64,000 nucleotides of DNA from contig NZ_CP066306.1 of the NCBI RefSeq assembly GCF_016406145.1, forward strand, positions 1,984,001-2,048,000, in the 5' to 3' direction. A program made the translations under genes and the position numbers. The DNA is from Pseudomonas putida (GTDB taxonomy: Bacteria > Pseudomonadota > Gammaproteobacteria > Pseudomonadales > Pseudomonadaceae). Shown here piece after piece: positions 16,549 to 24,433 of the stretch; position 1 is the stretch's first letter, and each line of letters opens with the position of its first letter. The notes beneath the pieces were generated by a model. It had not been told where the DNA came from. It did no database searches and saw nothing but the letters and a program-made list of their open reading frames with translations.

Positions 16549-17076
16549 GTGACGGGACGCTTGGTGGCCGCACTGTGGGGCCTGTTGTTGAGTGGCAGTG
16601 CTGTGGCAGCGGACTTCCTCGTGGAGGTGAGGGTGCAGGTGCAACGGGGCTGCATGCTGGTCAACCAGCAGCGCGAGGCGGGAGCGCAGGACCTCGGTCG
16701 GATCGACCTGGGCGCTGCCGCACGTCTGGATGGGCCTGGTGCACCCTTGAGTGGAGTGCTGCTCAACCAGCGCCCACCGCGACTGGAATGCAACCCCGAC
16801 ACGCCCTACCAGGTACGGGTCGATGGTGGCCAGCACGGGGGTGCCGGTGAACTGCGCTTTTTGGCCAGTGGCGACGCCAGGGCCCGGCTGATTCCCTATC
16901 GCCTTTACCGCGACGCGGCCTGGCGCGAGCCTGTGGTCGTGGGCCAGCCCCACGCCGCACGTGTGCCGGACAGCGGTACGGTCGAACTGCCACTGTACGC
17001 CCGGATCGACAAGCTGGCCTGGGTGCCGCACGCCGGTACGTATGTCGACTTGCTCAAAGTCACGGTCACCTGGTAG
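16549..17076 (+). CDS. spore coat U-type (Csu) pilin subunit 1
   Basis: 175 residues from GTG 16549, picked because AAGGG (16536-16540) lies eight bases upstream and the signal peptide then starts directly (TGRLVAALWGLLLSGSAVA). The mature part carries the SCPU fold signs: a Cys pair (RGCMLV, LECNPD), the DGGQ turn, IPYRLYRD, LPLYARI, and the C-terminal beta strand AGTYVDLLKVTVTW that serves donor-strand exchange. It is the first gene of the Csu operon. Which Csu position it fills (CsuA/B, A or B) cannot be fixed from sequence reading alone. Confidence 0.85.
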   Translation: MTGRLVAALWGLLLSGSAVAADFLVEVRVQVQRGCMLVNQQREAGAQDLGRIDLGAAARLDGPGAPLSGVLLNQRPPRLECNPDTPYQVRVDGGQHGGAGELRFLASGDARARLIPYRLYRDAAWREPVVVGQPHAARVPDSGTVELPLYARIDKLAWVPHAGTYVDLLKVTVTW

Positions 17077-17105
17077 CGAGGCAACATGCACAAGGACGTC
17101 ACGCC

Positions 17106-17642
17106 ATGAACCGTACATCCATCCTGTTGCTCAGCCTGGGCCCGCTGCTGTTGCCCAGTGGTGCAGCACATGGCACGACCACCGGCTTTATCCAGGCCCG
17201 CCTGGTAATCAGTGCAGCGTGCCAGATCAGCAGTGGCGACCAACCCCCGGCCACGCTCGGCAACCCGGGGCTGATGGACTTCGGCGAGCGTGGTCCGAAC
17301 TGGGACCAGCCGCTGCGCAGCCGGGTTGACGAGGCAGGCGGCGAGGGCAGTCTGCAAATCAGCTGCACGCCCCAGGTCAGGGCCTTCAATGTGCGCATCA
17401 ACGGCGGCCTCAATGGCAGCGATGGCGTACGGCGGCTCAGCAATGGCCGTGAAATGATCCCCTATCAACTGGCGCTCGACCCAGGCGGTAACAGCCGTTA
17501 TGGCATCGGCCAGGCTCGCGCCTTCACCATCAGCAGCACCGAACAGATTCCGATTCCCATCTTCGGCGTAGTGGTAGCGCAACCGCGCGCGCTGCCGGCC
17601 GGGCTGTACCGCGACACGCTTAGAGTGACTTTGGACTGGTAA
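17106..17642 (+). CDS. spore coat U-type (Csu) pilin subunit 2
   Basis: 178 residues. The signal peptide covers about residues 1-22 (LLLSLGPLLLPSGAAHG). It has an SCPU domain with Cys pair (SAACQIS, QISCTPQ), NGGLNGSDGVRRL, IPYQLALD, PIFGVV and terminal LPAGLYRDTLRVTLDW. AAGGA sits upstream of the ATG. It is likely a minor subunit, being less Thr/Gly-rich than the third pilin gene. The gap to the preceding gene is 29 bases. Confidence 0.85.
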   Translation: MNRTSILLLSLGPLLLPSGAAHGTTTGFIQARLVISAACQISSGDQPPATLGNPGLMDFGERGPNWDQPLRSRVDEAGGEGSLQISCTPQVRAFNVRINGGLNGSDGVRRLSNGREMIPYQLALDPGGNSRYGIGQARAFTISSTEQIPIPIFGVVVAQPRALPAGLYRDTLRVTLDW

Positions 17643-17661
17643 CCCCCGCAAGGAGATCCCG

Positions 17662-18195
17662 ATGCGAACGAACCTCACCCACTGCATGCTCGCTGGCCTT
17701 GGCCTGGCGATGGCATTCCACGCCCAGGCCGCCACGGTGACCGGGACCATCAGTTCCACCCTGACATTGACGTCGGCGTGCCAGGTCAATGGCACCACAG
17801 GCACCTCGGGGTTGAACTTCGGTACCCTCAGCTTCGGCACCCAGGAGGCGCTGTTCACCACCGCCAACGGTGAGGTGCTCGGCGGCGGTGGCGGTGCGAT
17901 GAGCATCCTGTGCTCCGCAGGTACGGTGCCAGCCATTCGCGTGCGAGCGGGGGCCAACGACGGTGCATCGACTGGCGGCACGCGGGCGCTGGCAGACGGC
18001 AACGGCAACTTCGTACCTTACGACTTTTATACCGACACCGGGCGCACCCAACTGCTGGCCATCGACGGCACCATCACACTGCCGACCAGCACCGGGGTTG
18101 CTCAGACCGTCAACCTCTACGGTCAGGCGCGCGGCAAGGCGGGCCTGCCAGCAGGGGTATACACCGATACGGTGGCCGTCGAGCTGTCGTTCTGA
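17662..18195 (+). CDS. Csu pilin subunit 3, probable major pilin (CsuA/B-like)
   Basis: 177 residues with signal peptide ending AFHAQA near residue 24 and strong ribosome site AAGGAGAT. The mature protein is Thr-, Gly- and Ser-rich and has the sequence character of the major Csu pilin: TISSTLTLTSACQVN, LSFGT, ILCSAGT, NDGASTGGTRAL, VPYDFYTD, LYGQARG, LPAGVYTDTVAVELSF. Pilins of this family polymerise by chaperone-guided donor-strand exchange at the outer membrane. Assignment as major subunit rests on composition and is uncertain. Confidence 0.85.
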   Translation: MRTNLTHCMLAGLGLAMAFHAQAATVTGTISSTLTLTSACQVNGTTGTSGLNFGTLSFGTQEALFTTANGEVLGGGGGAMSILCSAGTVPAIRVRAGANDGASTGGTRALADGNGNFVPYDFYTDTGRTQLLAIDGTITLPTSTGVAQTVNLYGQARGKAGLPAGVYTDTVAVELSF

Positions 18196-18204
18196 GCCGC
18201 GGCC

Positions 18205-18708
18205 ATGCGCTATTGGCTGGGTGGCTCCTTTGCAGGCCTGGGTATCCTGTTGGCGACGCCCCTGTATGCCGCGACCAGCAGCACCTTCCAGGTCACGGCG
18301 ACGATCACCGCAGGCTGCCTGGTGGTGGGCGGCGCCACCCAGTATGGCGTGCTCGACTACGGTACGCAGTCGGCCTTGTCGACCGGGACCCTCAGTACCT
18401 CATTGGGGGGGGCCACAGTGACCTTCCAGTGCACGCCCGGCGTGAGCCTGAGCATGAGCCTGGACGGTGGCCAGAACGGGATCACCGGCACGCGCTACCT
18501 CAAACGCAGCGGCGGTACGCAGCTGCTGGCCTATCAGCTGTACCAGGACGCTGCCTACAGCCAGAGCATCGCTGTGGGCCAGAGCGTGGCGCTGAACAAC
18601 AGCGACCCGACGGCGATAAAGCTGTCGGTGTATGGCCGTACGCAACTCACCGGCCTTGTGCCGGCCGGGACCTACAGCGACGTTGTGCAAGTGGCGGTGA
18701 CCTGGTGA
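18205..18708 (+). CDS. Csu pilin subunit 4
   Basis: 167 residues. It has an N-terminal signal peptide (WLGGSFAGLGILLATPLYA) then an SCPU domain with ITAGCLVVGG and FQCTPG cysteines, LDGGQNGITGTRYL, LAYQLYQD, LSVYGRT and terminal VPAGTYSDVVQVAVTW. Only nine bases separate it from the previous gene and no clear ribosome site is seen, which suggests translational coupling. It probably corresponds to CsuB or an extra minor subunit. Confidence 0.84.
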   Translation: MRYWLGGSFAGLGILLATPLYAATSSTFQVTATITAGCLVVGGATQYGVLDYGTQSALSTGTLSTSLGGATVTFQCTPGVSLSMSLDGGQNGITGTRYLKRSGGTQLLAYQLYQDAAYSQSIAVGQSVALNNSDPTAIKLSVYGRTQLTGLVPAGTYSDVVQVAVTW

Positions 18709-18746
18709 AACAACCGGGCCCCCGACAATCTACCAAGGAGAGCGGT

Positions 18747-19523
18747 ATGCGGGCAGGCGCGAAGTGGGCGCGGGGTTTGATCGGGTCATTGCTGCTGGCG
18801 AGCTTGCCGGCGGGGGCTGCCACCTCGGTGCTGATCTGGCCGATCGACCCGGTGCTGGAGGCTGACCAGAAGGCCGGTGCGCTGTGGCTGGAGAACCGCG
18901 GCAGCGCACCGGCGAGCCTGCAGGTGCGGGTATTCGCCTGGCGGCAGGGCGACAACCAGGAACAGTTCCAGGCCCAGCGGGAGATCATCGGCAGCCCCCC
19001 GGTCGCCACCATTGCCCCCGGCCAGAAACAACTGATCCGCCTGACCCGCACCGGCAGCTCACCGGTCGGTCAGGAGCAGGCTTACCGCATCATCATCGAC
19101 GAAATACCCTCGCCACTGCCGTCGGATAACGCCAGTCAGGGCGCCACTGCGGCCATCCGCCTGCAGATGCGCTATTCGGTACCGTTGTTCGTCTATGGCG
19201 AAGGCTTGTGGGGCAAGCCGGATCCGGAGGGCAAGCGCAGCGCCAGTGGTGTAGGCAAGCCGCAACTGAGCTGGCGGCCAGTGACGGTGCAGGGCAAGCC
19301 CTATGTAGAACTGCGCAACACTGGCCCTGTGCATGCCCGGCTGACCGATGTGGTGGTACAGCAGGGCGGCCAGGCAAGGCCACTGGCCGAGGGGCTGCTT
19401 GGCTATGTACTGCCCGGGGCCAGCATGCGCTGGCCGGCACCGGTTGCACCGAACAGCAGTGGCGTACTCAAGGGCAGGGTGAACGGTCAGGAGGTGGCCG
19501 AGGCGATCCGCCAAGGGCAATGA
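18747..19523 (+). CDS. csuC: Csu-type periplasmic pilus chaperone
   Basis: 258 residues from ATG 18747, preceded by AAGGAGA six bases away. An open frame extends upstream but runs antiparallel to pilin coding sequence. The signal peptide is residues 1-25 (LLLASLPAGAA). The two-domain immunoglobulin-like chaperone shows SVLIWPIDPVLEADQKAGALWLENRG at the N terminus and IAPGQKQLIRLTR followed by EQAYRIIIDEIP in the middle, the family hallmark. It binds pilin subunits in the periplasm and delivers them to the usher encoded next. Confidence 0.92.
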   Translation: MRAGAKWARGLIGSLLLASLPAGAATSVLIWPIDPVLEADQKAGALWLENRGSAPASLQVRVFAWRQGDNQEQFQAQREIIGSPPVATIAPGQKQLIRLTRTGSSPVGQEQAYRIIIDEIPSPLPSDNASQGATAAIRLQMRYSVPLFVYGEGLWGKPDPEGKRSASGVGKPQLSWRPVTVQGKPYVELRNTGPVHARLTDVVVQQGGQARPLAEGLLGYVLPGASMRWPAPVAPNSSGVLKGRVNGQEVAEAIRQGQ

Positions 19524-19535
19524 AGTCACTATTGA

Positions 19536-21929
19536 ATGAATGTCAGGGGCCAGGGAGGACCCGGCAATGGTCGGAATGCGTGTGTGAAATGGCTGTCGCG
19601 TGCGACGCGCCGCTGGTGCCTGGGGCTGGCGGTTATCGGCCCCGGCCTGGCGGTGGCCGACGAGCTGCCGCCGCCGCCCACCGAGGCCGCCGCCATTGCC
19701 GACGCCACACTGTATCTGGACCTGCTGGTGAACCAGGTGCCCAGGGCTGAGCTGGTACCGGTGCAGCAGCGTGCCGGGGGGCTGTTCCTCGACAGCCAGG
19801 TGCTACGCGCTGCCGGCATCGCCCTGCCGGGCAATCCGCAAGGCGAGGTGGCCCTGGATGCCGTAGCGGGCCTGCACTGCGATTACGACAGCCAGAACCA
19901 GCGCCTGTTGCTGCAAGTCCCACCGGCCTGGCTCCCGGACCAGCAAGTCGGCAACCGTAACCTGTACCCGGCCAGCGATGCACGCAGCAGTTTCGGTGCG
20001 TTGTTCAACTATGACCTGTACCTCAACGACACCGACGAGGGTGGCACTTACCTGGCTGCGTGGAATGAGCTACGCCTGTTCGACAGTTGGGGCACCTTTG
20101 CCACCACCGGTCAGTGGCGGCAGTCGTTCAACGGCGCCGCGGCCGACGCCAGCCGCCAGGGTTTCCTGCGCTACGACACTACTTGGCGCTTCACCGACGA
20201 GCAGCGCCTGCTGACTTACGAAGCGGGCGACTTCGTCACCGGGGCGTTGCCCTGGACCAGTTCGGTACGGGTGGGCGGCCTGCAGTTGTCGCGTGACTTT
20301 GCCGTCCGCCCTGACCTGGTCACTTATCCGTTGCCTGCCTTCGCGGGAGAGGCGGCGGTGCCGACCTCACTGGATCTGTTCATCAACGGCTACAAGTCCA
20401 GCACCGCCGAGTTGCAGCCAGGCCCCTACACCCTGACCAACGTGCCGTTCATCAACGGTGCCGGCGAGGCCGTGGTGGTTACCACCGATGCACTTGGGCG
20501 CCAGGTGTCCACCACGTTGCCGTTCTACGTCACCAGCAGCCTGCTGCAAAAAGGCCTTTCGGATTTCTCGATGGCCGCCGGCAGCCTGCGCCGAGACTAT
20601 GCAGTGCGCGACTTCAGCTACGGGCCCGGCGTCGCCTCGGCCAGCCTGCGTCATGGCGTCAGCGATTTCTTCACCCTCGAAAGCCATGTCGAAACCGCAG
20701 AATCGTTGCTGCTTGGGGGTTTGGGTGCGAATGTGCGCCTGGGCACTTTCGGTGTACTGAACGCTGCCATGGCGCAGAGCCAGTTCGACAGTGAAAAGGG
20801 CCACCAGGTTGCCCTCGGCTATCAGTACAACAGCCAGCGCCTCGGTTTCAGCTATCAGCGCTTGCAGCGCCATGGTCATTACGCCGACCTGAGCCGGGTC
20901 GACAGCCCGGACATGCAATTGAGCCAGCGTAGCGAGCAGGTCACCCTGAGCCTGAACCTCGACCGCTTCGGCAGCCTCGGCGCGGGCTACTTCGATGTGC
21001 GCGCCGGTGACGGCTCGCGCACCCGGCTGATCAACCTGAGCTGGAGCAAACCGCTGTGGGGCAACAGCAGTGTCTACCTGTCGGCCAACCGTGAGGTCGG
21101 CGACAGCCAGTGGGCGGTGCAGGCACAGTGGGTGATCCCGATCGACTTCAGCGGTACCCTTGCCGTGAGCATGGAACGCAGCAAGGAAGGCGAGGACCTG
21201 CAGCGGGTCAACTACAGCCGTGCGGTACCGGTGGGCGGCGGTGTTGGCTACAACCTTGGCTACGCCACCGCAGGTGATCGCGATGCCTACCGCCAGGCCG
21301 ACGCCACCTGGCGCCTGCAGTCGGTGCAATTGCAGGCCGGCGTGTACGGCAGCAGCGGCGAAATGACCCGCTGGGCCGATGCCAGCGGCTCGCTGGTGTG
21401 GATGGACGCCGGGCTGTTCGCCGCCAACCGTATCGACGATGCCTTTGTGGTGGTCAGCACCGGCGGCTATGCCGATGTGCCCGTGCGTTACGAAAACCAA
21501 GAGATCGGCCGCACCGACCGCAACGGCCACCTGCTGGTGCCGTACAGCAGCGGCTACTACCGCGGCAAGTACGAGATCGACCCCATGGACCTGCCGCCCG
21601 ATGTGCTCGCGGCGCAGGTGGAGCAGCGGGTAGCGGTGCGCCGTGGCAGCGGCTACTTGCTGGAGTTCCCGCTCAAGCGCGTGCTGGCGGCCAGCATCGA
21701 GCTGGTAGATGGCAACCAGCAGCCGCTCAAGCTGGGCAGTACGGTCAGCCACCGTGAAAGTGGCAGCCAGGCGGTGGTGGGCTGGGACGGGCTGGTGTAT
21801 CTGGAGAACCTCTCAGCGCACAACCACCTGCAGGTCGGGCTGGAGGGAGGAGGGCAGTGCCAGGTCGAGTTCGACTTGCCGCAGGCAGAAGGCTCGATCC
21901 CGTTGATCGGCCCGTTGGTGTGCCGATGA
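19536..21929 (+). CDS. csuD: Csu-type outer membrane usher
   Basis: 797 residues. An N-terminal domain with LYLDLLVNQVP and LFLDSQVL is followed by a long beta-barrel region with aromatic strands and an internal plug segment (LFINGYKSSTAELQPGPYTLTNVPFINGAGEAVVV), then C-terminal domains. The start is uncertain: ATG 19536 has no good ribosome site and would put about 30 residues before the hydrophobic signal. GTG 19584 gives a more usual signal peptide. It exports and assembles pilins at the outer membrane. Its stop overlaps the adhesin start (ATGA). Confidence 0.93.
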   Translation: MNVRGQGGPGNGRNACVKWLSRATRRWCLGLAVIGPGLAVADELPPPPTEAAAIADATLYLDLLVNQVPRAELVPVQQRAGGLFLDSQVLRAAGIALPGNPQGEVALDAVAGLHCDYDSQNQRLLLQVPPAWLPDQQVGNRNLYPASDARSSFGALFNYDLYLNDTDEGGTYLAAWNELRLFDSWGTFATTGQWRQSFNGAAADASRQGFLRYDTTWRFTDEQRLLTYEAGDFVTGALPWTSSVRVGGLQLSRDFAVRPDLVTYPLPAFAGEAAVPTSLDLFINGYKSSTAELQPGPYTLTNVPFINGAGEAVVVTTDALGRQVSTTLPFYVTSSLLQKGLSDFSMAAGSLRRDYAVRDFSYGPGVASASLRHGVSDFFTLESHVETAESLLLGGLGANVRLGTFGVLNAAMAQSQFDSEKGHQVALGYQYNSQRLGFSYQRLQRHGHYADLSRVDSPDMQLSQRSEQVTLSLNLDRFGSLGAGYFDVRAGDGSRTRLINLSWSKPLWGNSSVYLSANREVGDSQWAVQAQWVIPIDFSGTLAVSMERSKEGEDLQRVNYSRAVPVGGGVGYNLGYATAGDRDAYRQADATWRLQSVQLQAGVYGSSGEMTRWADASGSLVWMDAGLFAANRIDDAFVVVSTGGYADVPVRYENQEIGRTDRNGHLLVPYSSGYYRGKYEIDPMDLPPDVLAAQVEQRVAVRRGSGYLLEFPLKRVLAASIELVDGNQQPLKLGSTVSHRESGSQAVVGWDGLVYLENLSAHNHLQVGLEGGGQCQVEFDLPQAEGSIPLIGPLVCR

Positions 21930-22897
21930 GGAGCGTATTGCGCGGCCTGTTGATCGCAATGCTATGGCTGCCGGTGGGTTCGGCTTGGGCGTTATGCTCG
22001 TCCGTCGCGACCGCGCCAGCGGCGTTCGGTACCGTCAACTCAACGCTGGTGCGCACTGGCATCCAGAGTGCCTCCACCACCAATGCGGGTTTGCAGTGCA
22101 CCGGTTCGTTGTTGTCCCTGCTGGTGAGCAGTGACCACTTCTACCTCACCATCACCTCAGCTACCAGCGGGCTGGTGGGGCCGAGCGGGGATGTCATCCC
22201 TTATACGATCTATGCCAATAATACGACCAGCTACCCCATCACTCGCGGCGCGCAGTTCGATTTCGCCCGCAATGGCCTGATCGACGCCCTGGGCCTGCTC
22301 AATGGCAATTCCCCGAAGTCTGTGCCGCTGTATTTGAAAACTTCGGTTGGCGCCAACGTGGCCGCCGGCGTCTATACCGAGACGCTTAACCTTGCCTGGG
22401 TCTGGAACTATTGCTCGGGCATTGGCCTGGGCAATCTGTGCCTGGGGCGCGACACAGGCGCGGGGAACCAGACCCTCACGGTGACCCTGACGGTAAGTAA
22501 TGATTGCCAGATCACAACGCCCACCATCAGCTTTGGCAGCGCACCGGTAGTGGCGGGGTTCGGCACGGTGAACCAGAGCGTGAACCTGTCCTGCACCAAG
22601 GGCAGCAGCTACACGGTCGGGCTGGATGACGGGCAGAACGCATCTGGCGGGCGTCGGAGGATGAAGTCTGCTGCCAACAACTACCTGGCCTACGACATCT
22701 TCAAGAGCGCGGGCGCGGTACGTTGGGGAGCAGTGGGCAGCGCGCGGCGTTCCAGCAGCGATGCCAATATCAACCCCGGAGCTGGGACTGGCACCGGTAG
22801 CCAGGTGTTCAACTACAACGCCAAGGTCTATACCGACCAGGCGACACCGCCGGCGGCGACCTATACCGACAATGTGATACTCGATGTGCAGTTTTGA
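21926..22897 (+). CDS. csuE: Csu-type tip adhesin (two SCPU domains)
   Basis: 323 residues from ATG 21926, which overlaps the usher stop by four bases. The signal peptide is MRSVLRGLLIAMLWLPVGSAWA. An N-terminal adhesin-like domain (ALCSSVATAPAAFGTVNS to VWNYC) is followed by a second SCPU domain from DCQITTPTISFGS to TYTDNVILDVQF. In Acinetobacter the CsuE N-terminal domain has hydrophobic finger loops that bind abiotic surfaces. A similar tip role is inferred here from position and two-domain build. A REP-like hairpin follows the gene. Confidence 0.9.
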   Translation: MRSVLRGLLIAMLWLPVGSAWALCSSVATAPAAFGTVNSTLVRTGIQSASTTNAGLQCTGSLLSLLVSSDHFYLTITSATSGLVGPSGDVIPYTIYANNTTSYPITRGAQFDFARNGLIDALGLLNGNSPKSVPLYLKTSVGANVAAGVYTETLNLAWVWNYCSGIGLGNLCLGRDTGAGNQTLTVTLTVSNDCQITTPTISFGSAPVVAGFGTVNQSVNLSCTKGSSYTVGLDDGQNASGGRRRMKSAANNYLAYDIFKSAGAVRWGAVGSARRSSSDANINPGAGTGTGSQVFNYNAKVYTDQATPPAATYTDNVILDVQF

Positions 22898-22911
22898 CCG
22901 GGTATGCCTGC

Positions 22912-22950
22912 GCCGGCCTATTCGCGGGCTTGCCCCGCGAAAAAGGCCGG
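22912..22950. repeat. Pseudomonas REP element / terminator hairpin
   Basis: GCCGGCCTaTTCGCGGG-cttg-CCCGCGAAaAAGGCCGG is an almost perfect stem-loop of the P. putida REP type. It sits between the converging 3' ends of csuE and the M14 peptidase gene and can terminate both. Confidence 0.75.
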
Positions 22951-22956
22951 CACTGA

Positions 22957-24105
22957 TCAGCGCAAATCGTCAGCAATCTTCAGCAAGGTCTCCAGCACCG
23001 CCCCTGCCAATACCTTGGACCGCTCTCCCGACCAGCCGGTAACCGGGTTGGGTGCATCGTCATGGTCCTTGAATGGCATCTCCAGGGTCAACGACAGGCA
23101 GTCGTACGCCATGCCCACCGCATTGCACGCCAGCGTCGTATTGGCCTGCCCCGGCTCATCGCGGGTATAGCCATACTTGGTCTGGAAGTCAGGCGTAACG
23201 CTGCACAAGGTGCTACGGAACTGCTCTTCAAGCTTGGCCAGGCGTGGCGTATAGCCGGGGTTGCCCTCGCAGGCTGCCGTGAATACATGCGGGATTTCTT
23301 CATCCCCATGCACATCGATGAACGCATCCACCCCGTACTGCTTCATCTGCGCCTGGGCAAAGAACACCTCCGGGCTAGCGTCGACGCTGGCGTCCTGCCA
23401 GGCCCGGTTGAGGTCCTGGCCTTTGAAGTTGGTGCGCAGGTGGCCGAGAAAGGCGCCATCCGGGTTCATGTTTGGGATCAGGTACAGGTCAGCCTTGGCC
23501 AGCAATTGCTGGACGACTGCGTCATTGGCTTGAAGACGGTCGATTACCCCCTCCATGAACCACTCGGCCATGTGCTCGCCCGGGTGCTGCTGGGCGATCA
23601 GCCAGAGCTTGCGCTTGCCGGCGGCTCCGTCGCCTGCGCGCAACAGCGGAATGTCGCGGCCCTGCACGCTGCGGCCATGGGCCAGCAGTTCGACACCGGG
23701 AATCTGCTGGGCGCGCTCGATCAACTGGTTGTGGCGCGCACGCGGGTAGGGCTCGAAGTAGGCGAACCAGATCTGCTCCTGCTCGGCTTTCACTTCAAAG
23801 GCCAGTGCCTTGCCATCGAACTGGCTGGGCACACGGAACCAGGTTTGCTGGTCGTAGGAAGCCACGGCGTTGTAGCCGGCCCAGGCGTTCTTGTAGGAAG
23901 ACTCGCTGGCGTTGTCCAGGCTGAAGCGATGGACCTGACCGGGCGTGAGGCCGCTGACCTTGAAGTGGAACCACTGGAAGTGGCCGCTGTGGGTGTCCGG
24001 GCGAATGGCCAGGTGGACCTGGGCAGGGTTGCTGGCATCCAGGACCTGGATGTTGCCGGAATCGAAAGCGCAGTCGATCTGCAGAGGGGACAGCGTCACG
24101 GCCAT
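22957..24105 (-). CDS. M14 family zinc carboxypeptidase (cytosolic carboxypeptidase-like)
   Basis: 382 residues from ATG 24105, chosen for AAGGAG seven bases upstream. An N-terminal beta-sandwich (about 1-120, FHFKVSGLTPGQVHRF) of the cytosolic carboxypeptidase subfamily precedes the catalytic domain. Zinc ligands are H174 and E177 in HPGEH and H266 in DVHGDEE. NPDGAFLGHLRTN and DLNR supply substrate-binding Asn/Arg, and the general base Glu is expected in LTLEMPF. There is no signal peptide, so it acts in the cytoplasm. It probably trims C-terminal residues of peptides. The substrate is unknown. Confidence 0.88.
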   Translation of the reverse strand: MAVTLSPLQIDCAFDSGNIQVLDASNPAQVHLAIRPDTHSGHFQWFHFKVSGLTPGQVHRFSLDNASESSYKNAWAGYNAVASYDQQTWFRVPSQFDGKALAFEVKAEQEQIWFAYFEPYPRARHNQLIERAQQIPGVELLAHGRSVQGRDIPLLRAGDGAAGKRKLWLIAQQHPGEHMAEWFMEGVIDRLQANDAVVQQLLAKADLYLIPNMNPDGAFLGHLRTNFKGQDLNRAWQDASVDASPEVFFAQAQMKQYGVDAFIDVHGDEEIPHVFTAACEGNPGYTPRLAKLEEQFRSTLCSVTPDFQTKYGYTRDEPGQANTTLACNAVGMAYDCLSLTLEMPFKDHDDAPNPVTGWSGERSKVLAGAVLETLLKIADDLR

Positions 24106-24433
24106 TGGCTTGGCTCCTTGGGCTTTGTTGTGGGGGGTACTGTACACCCCTCACGGGGGAGACTGTGTACAAAAACCGGCACCCTCAATGATTTCCTATT
24201 GTTGAGAAGTTGATTGCAGGCTTGAGTACGCTGCTGATGGAACGGAGTGGAATGGGCTTGCCAGGACGGACTAGCACTACGTTGGGTTCAAAAGTCCTAC
24301 ACGTATTTGAGGTATTTCATTCAGTAATTCCTCTTGTATGTCTTGCCTGTGTGGGTTCGTATATGCCTTGAAAAAGATGGTGGAACGGAAGGCGTGTTAG
24401 TCAGCGCCTGTCGTCAGTAACCGGAGTGATGGT
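24106..24433. other. intergenic region between the divergent peptidase and MFS genes
   Basis: About 330 bases with clearly lower GC than the surroundings. No open frame, hairpin with T run or known operator is evident. It should hold both divergent promoters. Only the GGAG (24423-24426) before the GTG of the MFS gene can be pointed to. Confidence 0.4.

Noticed and set aside
17910..18746. long N-terminal extension of the pilus chaperone frame
   Set aside because: It overlaps two pilin genes in another frame. The real start at 18747 has AAGGAGA and a signal peptide.
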